Part shown: one piece after another, positions 44,927-54,282 of the stretch
How positions within the stretch are numbered: position 1 is the first letter of the stretch
Layout of the letters: each line of letters begins with the position of its first letter
Source of the DNA: Prostheceraeus crozeri
Lineage: Eukaryota > Platyhelminthes > Polycladida > Euryleptidae
DNA length: 64,000 bases
Direction of reading: 5' to 3'
Assembly: GCA_907163375.1 (NCBI GenBank)
Contig: CAJQUW010016149.1
Coordinates: 1 to 64,000, forward strand
Notes under the pieces: generated by a model
Databases searched by the model: none
What the model saw: the letters and a program-made list of their open reading frames with translations, nothing else
What the model was told of the DNA's origin: nothing
Position numbers and translations under genes: made by a program

Positions 44927-45056
44927 GTAATTGAAAAAAACAACTTGTACCGGTACTCAGAGTTTCATGTATTGTGCCCAATACAATCGTCAGCCAGATC
45001 TAAAAGACAAACATGGAATCATTGCATTAAATACTGAAGTGAATAAAAGTCAAAAG

Positions 45057-46046
45057 TCAGGTCTTTGCCAGTAAATGCTTATTGCGATGTCTACATCTCG
45101 AAATCAATTCGCTCCTCTTGTTCAACAGATTGACATTTCTATGCTGCAGAATAAAATATTTCTCGCTAAGACAGAGGTCACATCGCCTGATCATTGGATT
45201 GTACGGCTTGCAAACTTTTTTGATTTGCCAAGATATTTTAGGGGTCCCACCTTTTTCTTTGATACTCCAGTATCCCTTGGAAAGTTCCGTCTCGCTTTTA
45301 TACTTTTCGTGAGAGAATGATTTTTTATGATTGCCATACCGCAGTTTGAAACTTCCTTCACAAATACCGAAGTACGTCTTTTGATGTCCATCGTTCTTGC
45401 CATCTGAGATTTTTGCTTCATACACTATACTGGTAGAGAGGCACTTGTTATCCAAGGGGCAATTTTCCTTATTTTTGCAGTTGCATTCCTTTTCCTTTTC
45501 TTTGCTTTTTAACATTTTTCTGTTGTGACCATTGATGATAGATTTCACATTTGGCATGCAACTGTAACTGATTTTTAGGGTATTTCGGTTGAATATTTTC
45601 CTAAGTCGGCTGTTACTATGGAAATGCTTGTCGATCGCCATCAAAAAATATTTCCCCACGTTCATTGAAACGTTCTTACTGTAAGGAGGGTTAAACCAAA
45701 TGACAGCTCTAGAACGTTGTCTCCTTCCTCCAACTTCTGCGACGCCATTTTGATAATTCAATTTATAATTATATCCGTTTTTTCTTAAAACTTCCTCATA
45801 GTAGTGGGCAGCTTCATTAAATATAGACTCATTCGATGACAGCTCATTTATTCGTTTCTCTATCGTAATTGGAAGCTGTTTGATTATGTTTCTTGGGTGG
45901 TTTGACTTTGTGTTGATGTAGAGCGTTTCCTGGTCCGAACGTTTCAATGTAGAAATGTAGAACGTTTCAACGAACGTGGGGAAATATTTTTTGATGGAGA
46001 TCGACAAGCATTTCCATAGTAACAGCCGACTTAGGAAAATATTCAA
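45057..46046 (-). CDS. Penelope-like element C-terminal protein, arm 1
   Basis: A 329-residue open frame. The N-terminal quarter lies in the spacer and arm 2 (read backwards) and is not homologous to the protein until about residue 40, where LYINTKSNHPRNIIKQLP matches the segment after the RT fingers/thumb in PLEs. Next come VIWFNPPYSKNVSMNVG, KIFNRNTLKISYSCMPN, a Cys-rich CNCKNKENCPLDNKC, and the GIY-YIG nuclease with SIVYEAKI, KTYFGICEGSFKLRYGNH and CRHRNKHLL. PLE nucleases of this kind have a conserved Cys/His linker. The reverse transcriptase core is missing, so it is a 5'-truncated copy. Confidence 0.8.
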   Translation of the reverse strand: MNIFLSRLLLWKCLSISIKKYFPTFVETFYISTLKRSDQETLYINTKSNHPRNIIKQLPITIEKRINELSSNESIFNEAAHYYEEVLRKNGYNYKLNYQNGVAEVGGRRQRSRAVIWFNPPYSKNVSMNVGKYFLMAIDKHFHSNSRLRKIFNRNTLKISYSCMPNVKSIINGHNRKMLKSKEKEKECNCKNKENCPLDNKCLSTSIVYEAKISDGKNDGHQKTYFGICEGSFKLRYGNHKKSFSHEKYKSETELSKGYWSIKEKGGTPKISWQIKKVCKPYNPMIRRCDLCLSEKYFILQHRNVNLLNKRSELISRCRHRNKHLLAKT

Positions 46047-46608
46047 CCGAAATACCCTAAAAATCAGTTACAGTTGCATGCCAAATGTGAAATCTATCAT
46101 CAATGGTCACAACAGAAAAATGTTAAAAAGCAAAGAAAAGGAAAAGGAATGCAACTGCAAAAATAAGGAAAATTGCCCCTTGGATAACAAGTGCCTCTCT
46201 ACCAGTATAGTGTATGAAGCAAAAATCTCAGATGGCAAGAACGATGGACATCAAAAGACGTACTTCGGTATTTGTGAAGGAAGTTTCAAACTGCGGTATG
46301 GCAATCATAAAAAATCATTCTCTCACGAAAAGTATAAAAGCGAGACGGAACTTTCCAAGGAATACTGGAGTATCAAAGAAAAATGTGGGACCCCTAAAAT
46401 ATCTTGGCAAATCAAAAAAGTTTGCAAGCCGTACAATCCAATGATCAGGCGATGTGACCTCTGTCTTAGCGAGAAATATTTTATTCTGCAGCATAGAAAT
46501 GTCAATCTGTTGAACAAGAGGAGCGAATTGATTTCGAGATGTAGACATCGCAATAAGCATTTACTGGCAAAGACCTGTCTTTTGACTTTTATTCACTTCA
46601 GTATTTAA
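45994..46608 (+). pseudogene. Penelope-like element GIY-YIG protein, arm 2
   Basis: Same sequence as the arm-1 protein from about HFHSNSRLRKIFNRNTLK onward to KHLLAKTC, with few substitutions (EYWSIKEKCGTPK versus GYWSIKEKGGTPK). It is the second arm of the inverted repeat, and starts later in the protein, so it is more strongly 5'-truncated. Confidence 0.85.
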
Positions 46609-46765
46609 TGCAATGATTCCATGTTTGTCTTTTAGATCTGGCTGACGATTGTATTGGGCACAATACATGAAACTCTGAGTACCGGTACAAGTTGTTTTTT
46701 TCAATTACGGTATAATTGCTCCTTCATAAGTTGAGCACTGTCAAAGAGTGTGTTTCTCACGGTAT

Positions 46766-46766
<1 letters not shown>

Positions 46767-46816
<50 letters not shown>
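46767..46816 (+). repeat. (TA)n microsatellite between two PLE structures
   Basis: TA run interrupted by one CA. It joins the outer edge of one PLE inverted repeat to the outer edge of the next. Confidence 0.95.
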
Positions 46817-46818
<2 letters not shown>

Positions 46819-47194
46819 GACAAATAGTAACCCACGCAGAAGGCAAAAAGAAAAAGCACAATTTTGTAGCCCAAACCGGTTTCACCTGTGTTCCAGGCTT
46901 CTCACGGGCAACTGAATTATATTACAAAAATTCGAACTGAAGCATGCAAATGATCAAGATAACATAATAGATATATGACACTAATCATATGTACTGAAAT
47001 GGAAAAGGAAATCATAGACTTTTCGGGATGAGCACCGTGAGATTCTATGGTACTGGTGCATGTTACTCACTTAATGATTTACATTTAATTTTGGTTTTAA
47101 GATATTTATACACGTTTTTTCTTTTAGTTCTCTCATGCCTCTGTCACTTCCATTCGGTAATTTAAATATTGGCATAATCCAGAATGGGGGATCT

Positions 47195-47504
47195 TCATTC
47201 AGTATGCATTGGTTTTACATCAGTGAGATCAATGTTTTCAAGAGTTTCGCATACATTATCCAAAACCGGATTTCTACCTTTTGGCGGATTAAATGATGAT
47301 TTGTTTTGTACTAAATTATTAGGTTCTGTACGTGTTTGTTGTTCAGTAGTATGAAAATATTCGGTTAATCTTAATCTCCTCGAGTAATATTTCAAATCAA
47401 CCGCGAGTTCCTGGTTGTTTCTGTTGGGTGTCGGAGTGAATTTCCGTCCTCTAAATAATACGCTTTTTTCACATTCAGTTAATTTTTCAGTAGACAGATT
47501 TATA

Positions 47505-47510
<6 letters not shown>
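47195..47510 (-). pseudogene. Penelope-like element reverse transcriptase, N-terminal fragment
   Basis: Minus strand: STEKLTECEKSVLFRGRKF, TPTPNRNNQELAVDLKYYSR and RLRLTEYFHT, the N-terminal region found upstream of the RT core in PLEs (L-x-x-G-x-K-F-x-P-T-P ... R-x-L-R-L-x-x-Y-F). It ends at a stop near 47195 and has no RT core. It sits in the loop of the inverted repeat next to a (TA)n tract. Confidence 0.75.
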
Positions 47511-47580
<70 letters not shown>

Positions 47581-47731
47581 GTTGAATGTGCTGCATGTGC
47601 AAAAAATGAAGATCCCCATTTTGGATTATGCCAATACATAAATTACCGAATGGAAGTGACAGAGGCATGAGAGAACTAAAAGAAAAACGTGTATAAATAT
47701 CTTAAAACCAAAATTAAATGTAAATCATTAA

Positions 47732-48942
47732 CCCTTGCACTGCAAAATGGGGTACAGGTGTACCCCAGCACTATTTCACTGCAGATTTCTCTGAAAATAT
47801 TTATCATTGAAAAGTACAATTTTGCATGTTTGAACCTTTTAACTTATACATCATGAAGCAAATAGAGAAGTTAGTTCATAATGAAGTGTATAAGAGAAAA
47901 ATTAAACAAAGTTTTAATTTTTGATGTTGGGGTACACGGGTACCCCTCTTAGGAGTCGGCGTTGATATTATTTTGACGATGATTTACAGAAAGGATTATG
48001 ATATCCTTGCTATCACAGAGGCAGGACAAAATAATGATCTAAGGAAAGCCTTGGAAGAATGCAGTGAGCTACTGACAGACTGCATAATCCATGAATGAGC
48101 TGGCAGACTACATCCAGTGGGCTTGCACGCATTGGCCAAGTGATAAGTCTACTTCAGAAATTTGCGCAATCCATATTCCTTCCAAATGGACCGGGATCCG
48201 AATCTCTTCCCGTCGACTTAAGATAAATGAAAGTGGTTTTATTAACTGTAAACGCAAATTTCATTTGTGGTTTCATCTGCGTTGTAATCGTAATCCAGAA
48301 TAGAAGTTCAGGCATGATTTTCAGGCGCATAGCGCCTAGGAAAGCATGCCTAGAAATTATGGACTATTATGCTATTGTCACTATCATTATCCTTGTCCAT
48401 AACCCAGATCTGTAGGAAGAGATTGTTTGTCTTTAGTTATTTGCTGCTATTTTGTAAATTTAAGTGCCTGTGTCAGAAGTTTAAGCCCTGATAGACTGCG
48501 TCAAGCTGCCCAAAACCGCGGCTTCATCGCTGAGGAGGACTTTAGCCAGCCAACACGAACCACAATATCAGGAAGCGGAAGGTGCTACAAATGCAGCAGA
48601 TAAAAAGACAGAAAGAGCCGCAATCGCTGCTTCAAATGCAATTCGTTCGTGTGCTCTTCTCAAACTTCAAATTCAAAACTTCGTAATTTGTAGTAGTTGC
48701 TTTGATGAGAGAAATTTGAGGTAATTGCAAAATTTTGTCAATTGAAGTTGTTTCTCCTACTCAATCGTTCTTCTAACATCAAGCCGCTGTAAACAAGTTC
48801 GTGAGGCATGCAAAGGGATATCAGATCAATTATCAGAGTACTTTATATTTCTAGCAATACTGTAGAAGAGATAGATTGCTGGGGTACCCGTGTACCCCAT
48901 TTCGTAGGCGATGCAGGTAAAAATATTATCGTAGTACGAAGG
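47732..48942 (+). mobile_element. piggyBac element 4, internally deleted
   Basis: TTAA at 47728-47731 on the left; TCAA, a one-base variant, at 48943-48946 on the right. The uninterrupted copy of the target is visible in the inverted arm at about 47065-47080 and contains a single TTAA. Palindromes: GGGGTACAGGTGTACCCC (47749-47766), GGGGTACACGGGTACCCC (47929-47946) and GGGGTACCCGTGTACCCC (48881-48898). Coding traces are listed separately. Confidence 0.9.
48000..48690 (+). pseudogene. piggyBac transposase remains of element 4
   Basis: Little is left. About 48590-48650 reads GRCYKCSR, then DRKSRNRCFKCNSFVCSS, the C-terminal Cys-rich domain that contacts the end palindromes in piggyBac. Upstream, YDILAITEAGQNNDLRKAL and a 70-residue frame at 48091-48303 are not recognised. 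The DDE core is deleted. Confidence 0.65.
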
Positions 48943-49197
48943 TCAAGTGAGTAACATGCACCAGTACCATAGAATCTCACGGTGCTCATCCCGAAAAGTC
49001 TATGATTTCCTTTTCCATTTCAGTACATATGATTAGTGTCATATATCTATTATGTTATCTTGATCATTTGCATGCTTCAGTTCGAATTTTTGTAATATAA
49101 TTCAGTTGCCCGTGAGAAGCCTGGAACACAGGTGAAACCGGTTTGGGCTACAAAATTGTGCTTTTTCTTTTTGCCTTCTGCGTGGGTTACTATTTGT

Positions 49198-49200
<3 letters not shown>

Positions 49201-49247
<47 letters not shown>

Positions 49248-49258
49248 TATAGATATAT
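49201..49258 (+). repeat. (TA)n microsatellite at the outer edge of the PLE inverted repeat
   Basis: TA run followed by GATATAGATATA; the frames reading IYIYIY across it are artefacts. Confidence 0.95.
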
Positions 49259-49429
49259 GATTCTGCCCGCAAAAAATCAAGACAGCAATTTAGCACTAGC
49301 GCTTTCAATTTATCTTTAGGTACAAGTGATACAACGTACAGGGAAATAGGCATATATTTAGAATTCAGTGGAAATCAATGTTATGGCAGTAAAGAAAGTC
49401 ATGAGGAATTCAGAAGTGGTTTATAGATA

Positions 49430-50090
49430 TCGATGAAATATTTTTCTTTTACCATGCGTTCAATTCGACCGTATCTTATAGAAATGAAAAATGTCAAAAT
49501 CACCGGCTCCACAATAATGCATGTGCTTGCTTACTTTAAGTTGACGATATTCTTCAGTGTTTGTCTGTTGTTTGTGCACACGTACTCTGCTTCGTAATGT
49601 TGTACTTGTTTCTCCTATATAAAATGCTTTGCAATTTGAGCAGATCAAGTTCTTATAGTTACAAATTCATGTTGTGTTTGATGTAGAAAGTTTTGCCGTT
49701 AAATTTATAGGATGATCCCTTCGTAATATACTCGCGAGTTCCACATCTTTTGCCGTTGCATTTGGTAACAGCATGAGCTTCATTTGATAGAAATTTAGAA
49801 TTATGGAATATGCGTTTGAGATTGGTTGGTTGTCTTTTGCTATGTATGAATTTTTTTGTTTTTGAAGATTTCACTAGTATTACTATCGCTTTGTAATGAG
49901 GCATTGACAAGGTTTATAGTGGATCTAACATCAGGGTTTCTGGGATTACAAGTACTAACAAAAGGCAAGATATCATTATCATCTTTCTGCTCAGTTCTTA
50001 AAAGTTGAGTTCTATTGAGTTTCTTAGCTCTTATAATCGCGTCATCAATTAATTTAGAAGGGTATTGCTGTTTGACCAAAAAAGTTCATC
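49430..50090 (-). pseudogene. Penelope-like element C-terminal fragment, family 2
   Basis: Three short minus-strand frames in PLE order: KQQYPSKLIDDAIIRAKKLN and LPFVSTCNPRNPDVRSTIN (linker after the RT), then KSSKTKKFIHSKRQPTNLKR and KCNGKRCGTREYITKGSSYK (Cys linker), then ICSNCKAFYIGETSTTLRSR with the GIY-YIG nuclease and VRVHKQQTN. At least two frame changes. It differs clearly from the family at 45057-46608. Confidence 0.8.
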
Positions 50091-50113
50091 AGAAACAATT
50101 GCACAAATAATTT

Positions 50114-50640
50114 GTGTTGGTCAAGAATTGTACACGTGATCAAGTGTCATACGAAATATCGTCTAATAGAAATTTTACGAGTATTAATCAATTGGTCTTG
50201 TCTTATTTCTCTTTTATATATATATATTTAAAAAATATACTACAACAAACAGACAAACTGGCTACTACAAACAGGACTGGTCTATCATCGAATCGTTTTT
50301 CGAATGAATTTTTAAAGGACTTTGAAATCATACTGAAAAACAATTATTTCGCCTTTGACAATAAATTTCATCTTCAAATTTCCGGAACCGCCATGGGAAC
50401 CAAAGTTGCACCTAGCTATGTATCACTCACTATGCGTTTCCTTGAAATAAAATTATATGATAAGGTCATGTCACACTGGAGTCATATTGATTCAGAATTA
50501 TTGTAATTAAGCAATATTGGATATTCAGATGACTGTTTTTGCTATGGAGACAAGACTTCGGTGACATTGAAAAATTTCACGAAATGCTAAATGATTTGCA
50601 TCCAAAAATTGAATTTCCTGCCAATTTTAACTCCAAAATC
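50114..50640 (+). pseudogene. Penelope-like element reverse transcriptase core fragment
   Basis: Plus strand: FEIILKNNYFAFDNKFHLQI and SGTAMGTKVAPSYVSLTM (the Q-x-x-G-x-A-M-G-T-x-x-A-P motif of PLE RTs), then out of frame NIGYSDDCFCYGDK, perhaps the degraded Y-x-D-D region. It faces the opposite way to the nuclease fragments on both sides, so the area is rearranged. Confidence 0.75.
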
Positions 50641-50798
50641 ACAAACTAATATAAAAAATATAATACCAAATTCCAAAGGAAAACTCGAAATCTCTTATTC
50701 CCTGACCGGTGTCTGCTCTTCGTGAGCTTGTCAAAGGGAGTGATTTATATCTCAAAATTGTACAAACATAGAAATTAGGACATGCATTGACAGAGAAA

Positions 50799-51460
50799 TT
50801 ATTGCTTATTGAGTTCGGGATTAAGCATAGCAATTAGATGACCTTCTTTCATCTCCCGATAGAACTTGCTACACTGTGGCGGTAATTGGTAGATGGGAGT
50901 CTCTCTGAATTTCATTGTTTCACTAATGGCGCATGATGCTATGTGCTTAATTACGGGGAGTATGGCATAATTAGTTTTGTTTATATGTTGCTTATGCAAA
51001 GTTAATCGTTTACGAGACATCCCACCAGTTTGTCCAATGTAGAAACCTATTTGCATCCGTTGCAAAATAAGGCGTAAATGACATTATTCGATGTACAGTT
51101 TAAATTATTGCGTACAGTAAAGTTCTTTGTTGTGTTTTTGTGTTACAAATTTGATTTCTTTTCCAACAATTATATAGTCGCAACATCCGCATCTGGATTC
51201 ATTACAGCGGGTAATTCCTTTAATTGTTTCTTTATTGCTTTTGTTCAAGATTCTCAAAAGATTCCTTGAGTAATGTCTTATCTTTACAAATTTCTATTAA
51301 GTTGAGGCTGTTAGAGACTGAAATAATTATGTCATTAAATATGCTCGGATTATTGATGCTGTATGTTGTTATAAAAGGAATGATATTCTTATCACTTTTA
51401 ACAGCGGATTTCTGTGATTCCTTAGAAGCACGAAAAAAGGAATGCTCAATTAAAGGCAAT
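50799..51460 (-). pseudogene. Penelope-like element C-terminal fragment, family 3
   Basis: Minus strand: KNIIPFITTYSINNPSIFND (linker) at 51232-51459, a stretch of Cys-containing sequence near 51170-51210, then CQRMQIGFYIGQTGGMSRKR-like GIY-YIG core with LHKQHINK at 50799-51065. Related to the copy at 49430-50090 but divergent. Frame changes between the parts. Confidence 0.8.
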
Positions 51461-51483
51461 AGATATTTCAGAATTTTAAGAAT

Positions 51484-51735
51484 TTAACAACAGCTGTTGT
51501 TAAATTGAACAATCATTTTTCTCGCGTTGTGCAAATCCAAAGAGGAGTACCGCAAGGCTCAGTGATTGGGCCGACAATTTTTTGCCTTTTTGTGCGTGAT
51601 TTTTTAGCATCCCATCGTTCAAGTGTTACTGTGAAATATGCTGATGACATTTCTATCGTTGTGCCTCTAGAGAGTAGTGATATAAATTATATTCGCTTGT
51701 CTATTGAAAGTGAGACATCCAACAAGCAGAAATGA
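51484..51735 (+). pseudogene. LINE reverse transcriptase fragment
   Basis: The frame reads VVQIQRGVPQGSVIGPTIF, then VTVKYADDISIVVPL: the GVPQGS and Y-A-D-D motifs of a CR1/L2-type reverse transcriptase. It begins and ends abruptly; the 27-bp minisatellite follows immediately. Confidence 0.8.
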
Positions 51736-51878
51736 CCGGTGAGCCGGAGCTAGCAGAAATGACCGGTGAGCCGGTGCAAGCAGAAATGACCGTTGAACCG
51801 GTGCAAGCAGAAATGACCGTTGAGCCGGTGCAAGCAGAGATGACCGGTGAACCGGTGCAAGCAGAAATAAACGGTTGA
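51726..51878 (+). repeat. 27-bp minisatellite, about 5.6 units
   Basis: Units of the form GCAGAAATGACCGGTGAGCC plus GGTGCAA, with G/T and G/A variants. Read in one frame it encodes AEMTGEPVQ repeats without stops until a TGA at 51876. It starts where the LINE fragment ends. The frame of the LINE RT is different, so it is not an obvious in-frame extension. Confidence 0.95.
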
Positions 51879-51918
51879 CTAATGCAGCGGTGAGCCACGC
51901 TTGGCCTTCATAGAAATA

Positions 51919-53041
51919 CAGATTGTTTCATAAAAAATGGATCACCCTTAAACATCGCCTTAACTTCAACTTTGTCTAACTCCACCAAACTTGAACTAAT
52001 TTCTCTGAAATTTGGAAGATATGTCTGTTGTGCTTACTAATATCATTGTTGGAAATTTCAAGCATGAATATTGAGTTGTTTTCCTGTTATAGATAAAAAA
52101 GTAGTAGATAATTTGATCTTCATTTAGCAATGTTACACAAAATCATACATCACTCTTATAAAATTACATTTGTTTCCTTTGTTATATAATATGTTGTTCT
52201 ACAAGCCAAAAGCTATCAAGCAAAACAAAAATAAAGAAAATCGGTCAATCAGAGCCAGTATAGCACCATTATTCATCAACGATAATGTAACTGCTACATG
52301 TGATTAACTGGACTTTATGTTCCATAGCTTCCTGACGTCGTTGCGGTGGTGTTGGCAGCACTTCTGATTGCTTTCAGCTAGAAATCTATCTCTTACCGGT
52401 TGAAAACAATACAAAGCACAAATGAACAATAACGAGGTCGCATTCACAAAAGGCAAAGTGTCAGCCTTGCTAAAACTAGGGTTTTCTTTGCGAGCTACAA
52501 GCAAGCGATTAAATGTCCCTTACACAAATGTGCATCGATGACATAATGATGATTTTTGACTCTGTCGTAAAGAGGGCTCTGGCCGTCCACGCAAAACGTG
52601 TCACAGGAGTAGTAGAGTCAACTTATGCAAGTCTCAATTAGGGCTTAGGACATTATCTTGGCCAGCTCGTTCTCCTGATCTGAATCCCATAGAAAATGTA
52701 TGGAGTATTCTAAAACGTAACGTTCGTCGTTCTGCTACCTACAGATGGCGTATCACAACTGACGTCACTGTTAAAAAGAGAGTGGAGAAAGTTAGATCAG
52801 TCAAAAATCAACGATATCATCGAATCAATGCCTAGACGAATTGGTAATGTCATTGACAATAAGGGTAGGGCCACAAAATATTAGCTTCTTAAGAACCGTT
52901 ACTGTATCATAGCTTATCAGATTATATAAGGACATTTAAATATATTAGGGACATGAAATAACATGAAAAATGCTTTCTGTATCATACTTATGTTTTATTT
53001 AGTCAAATTTTAGGATGATCCACTTTTTATGAAACGGACTG
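51919..53041 (+). mobile_element. Tc1-like element, internally deleted
   Basis: TA on both sides (51917-51918 and 53042-53043). The ends match over ~30 bp: CAGATTGTTTCATAAAAAAT on the left and, as reverse complement, CAGTCCGTTTCATAAAAAGT on the right, followed by GGATCAYCCT. About 1.1 kb; only the last third of the transposase is recognisable. Confidence 0.85.
52640..52885 (+). pseudogene. Tc1 transposase C-terminal fragment
   Basis: Reads TLSWPARSPDLNPIENVWSI (carrying the third catalytic acidic residue) then LKRNVRRSATYRWRI. After a single frame change the typical Tc1 ending follows: INDIIESMPRRIGNVIDNKG and RATKY at the stop. Upstream sequence within the element has no readable catalytic motifs. 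Confidence 0.85.
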
Positions 53042-53170
53042 TACATGCATCATCATTCAAGAACATTTGAGGAAAAGTGACACAAGAAGGTCATTTCCAT
53101 GTAATAAGCGTTAATCATTAGACATTTTCAGAGCATCTACCGACCGATCTCTAAGAACACAGAAAACTCA

Positions 53171-53523
53171 TCAGAACTCACCGCCGGAAGCAGTGACAAT
53201 GAACACGTTCTTATCATCAGGAAGGATTGGCAGCTGGTCATCATCGGCACGCAGATCTACCGTTCTCCTCTCTTTGACTGCATCACCCTCACACACGTGT
53301 CCGTTCACATCCGAGTAACAGTGACCATTCCAGAAGACGGGCCTCTTGTTGAATACCCCGACCTGTCTTCTAACGGAAATCAACTTCTTGTCCTTCTTCA
53401 TTCTCTCCGCAATCACCGCCCGCACTTCTCCCACAGTTGGATGAGAAGATAATTTTGCCGCGAAATGGAAATTCTTTCCATCATTGAAATCTTCAATTTG
53501 ATTGGCAATCCCGAAGTACGTTG
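53171..53523 (-). CDS. Putative terminal exon of an unknown host gene, copy 2
   Basis: Inverted copy of 24486-24841. After the acceptor TCTCTACAG it reads TYFGIANQIEDFNDGKN, KLSSHPTVGEVRAVIAERM, VFNKRPVFWNGHCYSDVNGH and LPILPDDKNVFIVTASGGEF to the stop. Most changes against copy 1 keep the frame. Upstream (53524-53778) the second exon-like part is also shared, with VVDHFEIELWNDEMLPLTL. Homology between the copies stops at about 53778, just before Polinton B. Confidence 0.6.
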
Positions 53524-53818
53524 CTGTAGAGATAACAAATGCAAGACAATCAGAAATGGAGGATTTTCACACATTGAACAGATTCAGATCATTCTAGTTG
53601 AATCATTCCTTCAATAAGAAAGTAGAATAATCAAAACATCATTTTCAACATTTCTCAACATCATCATTCGCATGAAAACGTCATTAGAGAGGGTGAGCGG
53701 AAGCATTTCATCATTCCAAAGTTCTATTTCGAAATGATCAACAACTCGAACTGTGTTTGAATATTTCTTACTTTCATAATAATGATAATGAGAGTTGGTT
53801 TTAGCGAATCTTCTTTTA

Positions 53819-54052
53819 TTAAAAAAAATCATTATTTGTACTTTGTTTTTCAAGAGTTTTAAATGGTTCTACAGTTTTTTCATAATCAGTTTTTACTTCT
53901 TCAGTTAATTTTACATTTTCAAACATATCAGATTGTATACCAGCTTTTTTCATTCTATGTTGAAGATGATTTTCTTTCATAATATTTCTTTGTTTTATTA
54001 ACTCTTCTAATTCTTTTATTCTTTTAAAATTATCAGCTCTAATTTTATCCAT
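53819..54052 (-). CDS. Small coiled-coil protein of Polinton B (fossil)
   Basis: Seventy-seven residues: MDKIRADNFKRIKELEELIK, then a charged helix with KKAGIQSDMFENVK. Probably one continuous helix plus a tail. It is the last gene before the left edge of the element and reads the same way as the polymerase. Function unknown. Confidence 0.5.
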   Translation of the reverse strand: MDKIRADNFKRIKELEELIKQRNIMKENHLQHRMKKAGIQSDMFENVKLTEEVKTDYEKTVEPFKTLEKQSTNNDFF

Positions 54053-54282
54053 TTTTATATTATATTTTTATAATATATTTTTATATTATTTTATATTATT
54101 GTATTAAATTTAACTATTTTAGAAATTTAACTATTTTATTAAATTCAACTATTTTAGAAATTGTAAAATTTAAAAGGTACAGTAGTTTTTCCATCAGGCA
54201 AAATTTTTCTTTTATCATCAAATGGATCTAATGCTAATTTATGTTCCTCTTTTAAATACATTTTATGTTTCTTTGAAATAAG

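Larger units (their letters stand above)
44925..46712. repeat. PLE inverted repeat, arms 44925-45677 and 45959-46712
   Basis: The arms are ~750 bp, nearly identical reverse complements (both hold the same GIY-YIG coding region and the same flank from CCGTAATTG to ATGTTTGTCTTTTAGATC). About 280 bp of spacer lies between. Coding direction runs outward in both arms, and (TA)n tracts abut or lie near both outer edges (44888-44924 and 46767-46816). Confidence 0.95.
46816..49199. repeat. Second PLE inverted repeat, arms 46816-47218 and 47600-49199
   Basis: Left arm from CGACAAATAGTAACCCACGC onward equals the reverse complement of the right arm, which ends ...GCGTGGGTTACTATTTGTCG. The right arm is longer because piggyBac element 4 (47732-48942) sits in it: the flanks of that element match the uninterrupted left arm around ACTTAATGATTTAC. 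The loop (47219-47599) holds a PLE coding fragment and a (TA)n tract (about 47510-47578). (TA)n tracts also abut both outer edges. Confidence 0.92.

Noticed and set aside
46716-46940. Frames with IYIYIYIY runs across TA tracts (also 44752-44943, 49077-49353)
   Set aside because: They are translations of (TA)n microsatellites and have no coding support.
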